Shown piece after piece: positions 5,693 to 11,117 of a stretch of DNA of 11,117 bases; the first letter of the stretch is position 1, and each line of letters opens with the position of its first letter. The DNA lies in assembly GCA_003445555.1 (NCBI GenBank), contig DMDI01000242.1:1-11117 (forward strand), written 5' to 3'. Below the pieces are notes generated by a model. It was not told the origin of the DNA. It saw only the letters and a list, made by a program, of their open reading frames with translations, and made no database searches. The DNA comes from Desulfotomaculum sp. Its GTDB lineage: Bacteria; Bacillota; Desulfotomaculia; Desulfotomaculales; Nap2-2B. Position numbers and translations under genes: made by a program.

Positions 5693-8600
5693 TTGAAGGT
5701 GTTTCGGGCGCATTTATTACTTTGCGGAGGGACAGGTTGCCATGCTTCTGGAAGTCTTGCTGTAAAGAAGGCTTTGATTGCTGAACTGGATAAACAAAGT
5801 CTTTCAGAAGAAATTAAAATTGTTGAAACTGGTTGTAATGGATTTTGTGCCTTGGGTCCTATTATGGTGGTCTATCCGGAAGGCGTCATTTATACGCTGA
5901 TCAAGCCAGAGGATATTCCGGAATTAGTTGAAGAACATCTCGTTAAAGGAAGGCTTTTACAGAGACTCCTTTATAAAGAACCAATCACAGAAAAAATCAT
6001 TCCCACCATGCAGGAGGTACCCTTTTTTGCTCTTCAGGAATTAAGAGTATTAAGAAATAGAGGTCTTATCGACCCAGAAAGTATTGATGAGTACATTGCC
6101 AGGGATGGTTATGCCGGGATGGCCAAGGCCTTATCTGACATGTCCCCAGAAGCAATTATTAAAGAAGTTTTGGACTCAGGATTGCGAGGAAGAGGCGGAG
6201 CAGGTTTTCCTACCGGTCTTAAGTGGAAGTTTGCCGCACAGTCTAAGGGGGATATAAAATATGTCCTTTGTAATGCCGATGAGGGTGACCCTGGTGCCTT
6301 CATGGACAGAAGTGTCCTCGAGGCTGATCCCCATGCTGTTATTGAGGGTATGATCATTGCCGCTAAAGCTATTGATTCCCATAAAGGTTACATTTACTGT
6401 CGTGCCGAATATCCACTGGCTATTCAACGTTTGAATATTGCCATCGCCCAAGCAAAAGAATATGGACTTTTGGGAGAAGATATTCTAGGAACCGGTTTTG
6501 ATTTTGATCTTGAAATTTACCAGGGGGCGGGAGCCTTTGTCTGTGGGGAAGAAACGGCTTTAATGACTTCTATTGAGGGAAAAAGAGGAATGCCCAGGCC
6601 AAGACCCCCTTTTCCAGCTGTTTCAGGACTGTGGGGGAGACCAAGTATTTTAAACAATGTTGAAACTTTAGCTAATATTGGCCAGATCATATTAAGGGGT
6701 AGTGCCTGGTATGCCAGTGTGGGTACAGAAAAAAGCAAAGGGACCAAGGTCTTTGCCCTTACAGGCGATGTAAATAATATTGGTTTAGTAGAAGTTCCCA
6801 TGGGAACCGCGCTGGGAAGTATCATATATGACATCGGAGGAGGTATCCCTGGTGGAAAGAAGTATAAAGCCGCTCAATTGGGTGGGCCATCAGGTGGTTG
6901 TATTCCCGTTCAGCATTTAAATGCACCAGTTGATTATGAAAACATAGTAGAATTAGGGGCCATTATGGGGTCTGGTGGCTTGATTGTCATGAATGAGGAC
7001 AAATGTGCTGTGGATATGGCCCGTTACTTTATGGAATTTTGTCAGGAGGAATCCTGTGGAAAGTGTACCCCTTGTCGTGAGGGAACAAAAAGAATGCTTG
7101 AGATCCTCACCAACATTACTTTAGGGAAGGGTAAAGAAGGGGATATTGAGCTTCTCGAAGAACTGGCCAGAACCATTAAAGATTCCGCTCTTTGCGGACT
7201 CGGTCAAACGGCTCCTAATCCTGTTTTGAGTACCATCCGTTATTTCAGGGATGAATATGAGGCCCATATAAGGGATAAGCGTTGCCCCGCGGCAGTTTGT
7301 GCTGCTTTATTTAAGTCGCCCTGTCAGCATACCTGCCCGGTTGAAATGGATATCCCGTCTTATGTCGCTCTAGTTCAGGCAGAACGTTTTGAAGATGCTT
7401 ACAAGGTTCTTCTAAAGACCAATCCCTTTCCTTCTGTTTGCGGAAGGGTTTGTGATCACGAATGCCAGTCAAAGTGTCGAAGGGGACAGGTGGACGAGCC
7501 AGTTGCTATAAAGTATCTAAAGCGGTTTATTACCGATAATGCGGTAAGGCCTAAAATAGAACCAGTTCCTAAAACCAGAAAAGAAAAGATTGCCGTGGTT
7601 GGCGCGGGCCCTGCCGGTTTGACAGCGTCACGAGATCTGGCGCTGCGGGGCTATAAAGTCGTTGTATTTGAAGAACTTTCAGAACCCGGGGGGATGCTTC
7701 GCTGGGCAATCCCTGCTTATAGGCTTCCCCGTAACGTTTTGAAGCAAGAGATTGATAACATTCAGGCGCTAGGCGTGGAGATTATGTGCAACACGCGCGT
7801 GGGAAAAAATATTTCTTTTGAAAAAGTTAACGAAGAATTCGATTATATTTACTTAGCTCCTGGCGCGCATAAGAGCCAGAGAATGGGAGTTGAAGGAGAG
7901 GACATCAAGGGTGTTTATGGTGGGGTTGAATTTCTAAGGGATTTTAATACCTATGAAGACGCCTGGTTGAAAGGTGAAAAAACACTTGGCGCAAGAGTGG
8001 CCGTAATTGGTGGTGGAAATTCAGCTATTGATGCCGCTCGTTGTGCCGCTCGTTTAGGTGTTGAAGTTATTATACTTTACCGTCGTCTAAGACAAGATAT
8101 GCCTGCGGCAATAGAGGAAATTGAAGCGGCGGAAGAAGAGGGAGTCAAGATTGAGTACTTAGTGGCCCCTATTAAGATTAATGAAAATAATGGAAAGGTA
8201 AGTGGGATTACTTGTCAACGGATGAAGCTTGGTGATTTTGACCGAAGCGGAAGAAAAAGACCTGTACCTATTGAAGGTTCCGAATTCACGCTTAGTGTGG
8301 ATACTGTCATCGCTGCCATCGGTCAGGTATCAGATCTGACTTTTGTTCCTGATAATAGCGGCGTGAAAGTTAATAAATGGGATTGTTTTGAGTTGGCAAG
8401 CGGGAGTAAATCCCAAACAACAAATCCTAAATTCTTTGCGGGTGGAGATGCCGTTACAGGGCCGGATACGGTGATTGGGGCAATTGCCGCGGGACATAAG
8501 GCGGCAAAAGATATTGATAACACTATCAGGATAAGCAATGGAGAACCGTTATATGAGGCACCTTCGGAAGAGGGGATTGACATCCCGCTTATCATTGATG

Positions 8601-8749
8601 AAGAGGTAAAGGAATGTCCTCAAACAAAAATGCCGAAAATAAAAGGTGCTGCCAGGCGAAATAGTTTCGATGAAGTAGAACTTGGTTTCATCCGGGAAGA
8701 GGCCATCCAGGAAGCGCGTCGCTGCCTGCGATGTGATGCAGAAATTTAA
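5693..8749 (+). CDS. hydB: HydB fused to an NfnB/GltD-like FAD/NAD(P)H module
   Basis: A 1018-residue flavin/Fe-S subunit. (a) Residues 1-90: thioredoxin-like [2Fe-2S] domain with C11, C16, C48 and C52. (b) About 110-520: NuoF-type NADH/FMN domain with GRGGAGFPTG (165-174), DEGDPGAFMDR (196-206), GAGAFVCGEE (278-287) and the [4Fe-4S] ligands C455, C458, C461 and C501. (c) About 540-620: an NfnB/GltD-type N-terminal Fe-S domain with C544, C548, C583, C587, C591 and C595. (d) 633-940: an FAD/NAD(P)H oxidoreductase with GAGPAG (637-642), GGGNSAID (773-780), YRR...DMPA and GGDAVTGP (917-924). (e) A tail ending RRCLRCD. Ordinary HydB has about 600 residues and ends in a 2x[4Fe-4S] ferredoxin, which is missing here. 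The start is TTG, 11 bp after AAGGAGG (5675-5681). HydB takes electrons to NAD(H) and is the bifurcation site in HydABC; the fused half suggests NADP(H) as well, which is inference. Confidence 0.92.
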   Translation: MKVFRAHLLLCGGTGCHASGSLAVKKALIAELDKQSLSEEIKIVETGCNGFCALGPIMVVYPEGVIYTLIKPEDIPELVEEHLVKGRLLQRLLYKEPITEKIIPTMQEVPFFALQELRVLRNRGLIDPESIDEYIARDGYAGMAKALSDMSPEAIIKEVLDSGLRGRGGAGFPTGLKWKFAAQSKGDIKYVLCNADEGDPGAFMDRSVLEADPHAVIEGMIIAAKAIDSHKGYIYCRAEYPLAIQRLNIAIAQAKEYGLLGEDILGTGFDFDLEIYQGAGAFVCGEETALMTSIEGKRGMPRPRPPFPAVSGLWGRPSILNNVETLANIGQIILRGSAWYASVGTEKSKGTKVFALTGDVNNIGLVEVPMGTALGSIIYDIGGGIPGGKKYKAAQLGGPSGGCIPVQHLNAPVDYENIVELGAIMGSGGLIVMNEDKCAVDMARYFMEFCQEESCGKCTPCREGTKRMLEILTNITLGKGKEGDIELLEELARTIKDSALCGLGQTAPNPVLSTIRYFRDEYEAHIRDKRCPAAVCAALFKSPCQHTCPVEMDIPSYVALVQAERFEDAYKVLLKTNPFPSVCGRVCDHECQSKCRRGQVDEPVAIKYLKRFITDNAVRPKIEPVPKTRKEKIAVVGAGPAGLTASRDLALRGYKVVVFEELSEPGGMLRWAIPAYRLPRNVLKQEIDNIQALGVEIMCNTRVGKNISFEKVNEEFDYIYLAPGAHKSQRMGVEGEDIKGVYGGVEFLRDFNTYEDAWLKGEKTLGARVAVIGGGNSAIDAARCAARLGVEVIILYRRLRQDMPAAIEEIEAAEEEGVKIEYLVAPIKINENNGKVSGITCQRMKLGDFDRSGRKRPVPIEGSEFTLSVDTVIAAIGQVSDLTFVPDNSGVKVNKWDCFELASGSKSQTTNPKFFAGGDAVTGPDTVIGAIAAGHKAAKDIDNTIRISNGEPLYEAPSEEGIDIPLIIDEEVKECPQTKMPKIKGAARRNSFDEVELGFIREEAIQEARRCLRCDAEI

Positions 8750-8768
8750 TGGAGAGGAGAAAATATTG

Positions 8769-10523
8769 ATGTCATCAGTAACCATAACTATAGATAATAT
8801 CAAAGTTGAAGCGGAACCGGACAGCACCGTGTTAGAAGCGGCAAAAAAAGTAGGCATTAAAATACCAACCTTGTGTGCCTGGCCTGAGATTAAACACATC
8901 CCTGGCGCTTGCCGGGTTTGTGTTGTAGAGGTTGAAAAAATGCCTAACCTAGTTGCGTCTTGTGTATACCCTGTTAATGAGGGTATGGTTGTCAAAACAA
9001 ACACGGAGCGGGTCCGCAAAGCAAGAAGAATGAATGTGGAACTTCTTTTGGCAAACCATCCACCAGAGTGCAATTTTTGCATCAGAGGAGGCAATTGTGA
9101 GCTTCAAAAGGTGGCAGAGCAAGTCGGCGTAAAAACAGTGAGGTTCGAATATCCTGTTTTTAACAAGGAAGAAATGATTGACCAGTCTAGTCCTTCTATT
9201 GTTCGGGATAACAGAAAATGTATTAACTGTCATCGTTGTATTACCGTCTGTGAATCTATTCAGACAGCTGAAGTCCTAACCGCTGCCTGGAGAGGAAGTG
9301 ATGTAAGAGTGGTGCCAGCCTTTGATCTTCCTCTTAACGAGACAAATTGTACTAACTGTGGTCAATGCGTTATGGCTTGCCCCGTTGGTGCCCTTTACGA
9401 GAAAGACGATGTAGATGAGGTTTGGAAGGCACTTCAGGATCCTTCAAAGCACGTGGTGGTGCAAGAGGCCCCGGCCATACGCGCTGCCTTGGGAGAGGAA
9501 TTCGGGATGCCTCCTGGCTCTTTGGTTACAGGGAAGATGATTGCCGCCCTTCGCAGACTCGGATTTGATAAAGTTTTCGATACAAACTTTACTGCCGACC
9601 TCACCATTATAGAGGAAGGAAACGAGCTTCTGAAAAGAGTCAAGACAGGGGGAGTACTTCCTTTGATTACTTCCTGTAGTCCTGGATGGATAAAGTTTTG
9701 TGAGCACTTTTATCCCGACCTTTTGGAGCACTTATCAACCTGCAAGTCTCCGCAGCAAATGTTTGGAGCTATGGCAAAAACTTATTACGCCGAATATGCT
9801 GGCATTGATCCAAAAGACATTACGGTGGTTTCCATTATGCCCTGTACCGCAAAAAAATTTGAGGCTCAAAGGCCCGAGATGTGCGATAGCGGGTACCGTG
9901 ATGTAGATTACGTGTTAACCACCAGAGAACTGGCCCGGATGATTAAAGAAGCGGGGATTGATTTTATCAATCTTCCTAATGAAGCTTACGATGCTCCTAT
10001 GGGTCAATATACGGGTGCGGCCACAATCTTCGGTGTCACAGGTGGTGTTATGGAAGCAGCTCTGCGCACCGTTTATGCCGTAGTCACAGGGGAAAACCTG
10101 AAAGATCTTAACATAAGGCCTGTACGCGGGCTGGAGGGATTGAAAGAAGCTACTATCCCCGTGGGAGAACTAGGGAATGTTAAGGTGGCTGTAGCCCACG
10201 GTTTGGGGAACGCCCGCAAGATCATGGACCAAATTCGGGAAGGAAAGAGCGATTATCATTTTATTGAGATTATGGCTTGCCCAGGAGGATGTATAGCCGG
10301 CGGTGGAGAGCCCATCCCTACAAATAATGAAATCCGGACACTTCGTACGGAGGCTCTTTATTTAGATGACGTTGAAGTACAGGATTTCCGTCAGTCTCAT
10401 GAAAATCCCGCTATTAAAGAAGCCTATGATAAATTTCTGAAGGAACCACTAGGTCACAAATCTCATAGGCTTCTCCATACCCATTATACCAAAAGAGGTT
10501 TGGAGTTGCCGCATAAGGAATAG
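8769..10523 (+). CDS. hydA: HydA, catalytic subunit of [FeFe]-hydrogenase
   Basis: A 584-residue enzyme that reversibly makes H2 from protons and electrons. Domains: plant-type [2Fe-2S] (C36, C48, C51, C65); His-Cys3 [4Fe-4S] (H97, C101, C104, C110); 2x[4Fe-4S] ferredoxin (C151, C154, C157, C161 and C194, C197, C200, C204); and the H-cluster domain from about 220. The signatures are intact: L1 TSCSPGW (301-307), L2 MPCTAKKFE (357-365), L3 EIMACPGGCIAGGG (500-513). The serine in L1, where many enzymes have a second cysteine, is as I recall common in multimeric NAD(P)-linked enzymes. There is no C-terminal [2Fe-2S] domain like that of the Thermotoga subunit. I chose the ATG at 8769 because GGAGAGGAG precedes it (8751-8759) and the [2Fe-2S] domain starts there; an in-frame upstream codon at 8682 would overlap hydB by 68 bp. 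The H-cluster needs HydE, HydF and HydG, not seen here. Confidence 0.95.
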   Translation: MSSVTITIDNIKVEAEPDSTVLEAAKKVGIKIPTLCAWPEIKHIPGACRVCVVEVEKMPNLVASCVYPVNEGMVVKTNTERVRKARRMNVELLLANHPPECNFCIRGGNCELQKVAEQVGVKTVRFEYPVFNKEEMIDQSSPSIVRDNRKCINCHRCITVCESIQTAEVLTAAWRGSDVRVVPAFDLPLNETNCTNCGQCVMACPVGALYEKDDVDEVWKALQDPSKHVVVQEAPAIRAALGEEFGMPPGSLVTGKMIAALRRLGFDKVFDTNFTADLTIIEEGNELLKRVKTGGVLPLITSCSPGWIKFCEHFYPDLLEHLSTCKSPQQMFGAMAKTYYAEYAGIDPKDITVVSIMPCTAKKFEAQRPEMCDSGYRDVDYVLTTRELARMIKEAGIDFINLPNEAYDAPMGQYTGAATIFGVTGGVMEAALRTVYAVVTGENLKDLNIRPVRGLEGLKEATIPVGELGNVKVAVAHGLGNARKIMDQIREGKSDYHFIEIMACPGGCIAGGGEPIPTNNEIRTLRTEALYLDDVEVQDFRQSHENPAIKEAYDKFLKEPLGHKSHRLLHTHYTKRGLELPHKE

Positions 10524-10534
10524 ATCTTATGTAC

Positions 10535-10563
10535 TTGAAAAAGTAAAAGATTTGTTTTATAAT
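10535..10563 (+). promoter_or_regulatory. Strong sigma-A-type promoter for the regulator/maturation operon
   Basis: TTGAAA (10535-10540) and a perfect TATAAT (10558-10563) are separated by exactly 17 bp, starting 12 bp after the hydA stop. Transcription should begin near 10570-10572, so the genes downstream of hydA have their own transcript. It is the best promoter match I see in the window. Confidence 0.8.
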
Positions 10564-10570
10564 TAATTTA

Positions 10571-10720
10571 AATCAAAGTAAGCCCTGCGAGAAGGGATGG
10601 CCTGATTCCAAGGGGTGTTTAAAAAAGTTGTTTTATTTACTTTAAAACCCACTTTTCGCGTGGCGAGAAGTGGGTTTTTTGTTAAACAAAAAGGACCGGA
10701 AAAAAGGGGATTTGAATAAA
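10571..10720 (+). promoter_or_regulatory. Structured 5' leader with terminator/antiterminator pairing (riboswitch-like, unassigned)
   Basis: About 150 nt lie between the predicted start of transcription and the regulator's TTG. AAAGTAA (10575-10581) pairs with TTACTTT (10637-10643). Inside, CCCT (10583-10586) and AGGG (10593-10596) form a hairpin whose loop is GCGAGA. The segment GCGAGAAG (10587-10594) is an exact copy of the first eight bases of the terminator's 3' arm (10663-10670), so it can pair with the 5' arm CTTTTCGC (10652-10659) and block the terminator. This is the signature of transcription attenuation by a ligand, tRNA or protein. I compared it from memory with SAM, fluoride, THF, ZTP, Moco, cobalamin and T-box patterns and found no convincing match. 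An independent small RNA of about 105 nt ending at the terminator is the alternative. Confidence 0.6.
10644..10680 (+). terminator. Intrinsic terminator upstream of the hydrogenase-system regulator
   Basis: CCCACTTTTCGC (10648-10659) pairs with GCGAGAAGTGGG (10663-10674) as 12 bp with one G-T wobble and a 3-nt loop. AAAA before the stem can extend it into the run of six T at 10675-10680. It ends hydA transcripts and, because it lies inside the leader of the next operon, also controls entry into the regulator gene. Confidence 0.88.
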
Positions 10721-10972
10721 TTGACCCAAACACGGATTGGGGTAGTAGGAGTAGTGATAACTGACCGTAAAAACCAGTCGGCTAACGTTAATAATATTTT
10801 AAGCGAATATGCTCAAATTATTATTGGCCGAATGGGTATTCCTTACCGGGAAAAAAATCTGGGAGTAATAGCTTTAATCATTGAAGGAAACACAGACGAA
10901 ATTGGGGCCATGACCGGTAAGTTAGGTAGTTTAAAAGGCGTACAAGTAAAAACAGCCCTTGTTTCTAAATAA
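10721..10972 (+). CDS. TM1266-family iron-only hydrogenase system regulator
   Basis: An 83-residue ACT-like/NikR-C-like protein of the TM1266 family, named 'iron-only hydrogenase system putative regulator' because it sits beside [FeFe]-hydrogenase maturation genes. Family features are clear: R-I-G-V-V-G-V-V-I near the start, then VNNILSEYAQIIIGRMGIPY, GVIALIIEG and a final GKLGSLKGVQVKTALVSK. It has no DNA-binding domain of its own; the family name is from genomic context and its mechanism is, to my knowledge, not established. I chose the TTG at 10721 because AAGGGGA ends 10 bp upstream and the length equals the family norm of about 80. An in-frame TTG at 10712 is too close to that site, and the in-frame GTG at 10670 lies inside the terminator stem. 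The next gene starts 81 bp later. Confidence 0.9.
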   Translation: MTQTRIGVVGVVITDRKNQSANVNNILSEYAQIIIGRMGIPYREKNLGVIALIIEGNTDEIGAMTGKLGSLKGVQVKTALVSK

Positions 10973-11053
10973 AAACATATTTTAATGGTATCTCATGGCG
11001 GCAACTTTTTTCTATCATAAGATGAAAACTTATTTTTTTAAAGGAGGATAAAA

Positions 11054-11117
11054 ATGTCCAACCGGTGGGAAGAAGATTTTTTAGGAACGCTGCCTATCCC
11101 TATTGAAGCCTATTATG
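11054..11117 (+). CDS. aspA: Aspartate ammonia-lyase/fumarase-family protein, 5' end
   Basis: Only 21 codons are inside the window. AAGGAGG (11041-11047) lies 6 bp before the ATG. The peptide has E-x-D-x-LG, then P, I, and E-A-YY at residues 17-21, matching the strongly conserved start of aspartase and class II fumarase (E-x-D-x-LG-x-x-x-[IV]-P-x-x-A-YYG). In many Clostridia an aspartase gene lies between TM1266 or hydE and hydG/hydF, so with the regulator upstream aspartase is favoured over fumarase. Aspartase converts aspartate to fumarate and ammonia in the cytoplasm; why it travels with H-cluster assembly genes is not shown by the sequence. The 81-bp gap upstream holds only a very weak hairpin with a T-run. 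Confidence 0.75.
   Translation, partial: MSNRWEEDFLGTLPIPIEAYY

Noticed and set aside
8682..8768. Upstream extension of hydA giving 613 residues
   Set aside because: It would overlap hydB by 68 bp and add 29 residues unlike any HydA; the ATG at 8769 has a good ribosome site and starts at the [2Fe-2S] domain.
8549..9094. 181-codon open frame on the - strand across the hydB/hydA junction
   Set aside because: It is antisense to two confident genes, has no ribosome site, and its peptide has no family pattern; a coding shadow.
10582..10616. Known riboswitch classes (fluoride, SAM-I, others) in the leader
   Set aside because: Fragments such as GGGATGG and GGCCTGAT resemble parts of those motifs, but the required order of helices and conserved loops is missing.
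10670..10720. Upstream extension of the TM1266-type gene to give 100 residues
   Set aside because: It would start inside the terminator stem and exceed the usual length of about 80 residues; the TTG at 10721 has a ribosome site at the right distance.
11017..11039. ATAAG/CTTAT hairpin with a T-run between the regulator and the aspartase gene
   Set aside because: The stem is only 5 bp with one G-C pair, too weak for an intrinsic terminator, and the genes are likely co-transcribed.

Overview
This window comes from an anaerobic, hydrogen-metabolising Firmicute, most likely a member of the Clostridia. The support is the fairly AT-rich sequence, strong AGGAGG-type ribosome sites, several TTG/GTG starts, and dense packing of [FeFe]-hydrogenase, NAD(P)H-ferredoxin and PHP/DRTGG genes of the kind seen in acetogens and syntrophs. 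I cannot name the genus. Every protein gene I can support is on the + strand.

Layout. (1) 1-603: the 3' end of an NfnB/GltA-type NADPH-binding flavoprotein. (2) 661-4510: a compact six-gene cassette: DRTGG protein, RsbW/RsbT-like ATPase, a ferredoxin/[FeFe]-hydrogenase-like protein with a degenerate active site, a second DRTGG protein, a PHP-domain phosphoesterase and a histidine-kinase-type ATPase. Overlapping stop/start codons and gaps of 0-40 bp suggest one operon. It looks like a redox or H2 signalling module of unknown function. (3) 4694-10523: the structural genes of a soluble NAD-linked [FeFe]-hydrogenase: hydC, a thioredoxin-like [2Fe-2S] protein, hydB and hydA. HydB is unusual. Its usual C-terminal ferredoxin domain is replaced by a complete NfnB/GltD-like FAD/NAD(P)H module, giving 1018 residues. 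(4) 10535-10720: a strong sigma-A-type promoter just after hydA, then a 150-nt leader with a strong intrinsic terminator. A segment in the 5' part of the leader copies the 3' arm of the terminator, so it could act as an antiterminator. (5) 10721-10972: a TM1266-family 'iron-only hydrogenase system regulator'. (6) 11054-end: the first 21 codons of an aspartase/fumarase-family gene, which in Clostridia commonly sits among the hydEFG H-cluster maturation genes.

How they fit together. The structural genes would make a complex exchanging electrons among H2, NAD(H), ferredoxin and, through the fused module, possibly NADP(H). The upstream cassette plausibly senses redox state or H2 and signals through kinase-like ATPases. 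The downstream operon, under its own attenuated promoter, probably regulates and matures the H-cluster. The most novel points are the HydB-NfnB fusion, the cassette with its non-catalytic hydrogenase-like protein, and the attenuator-like leader.
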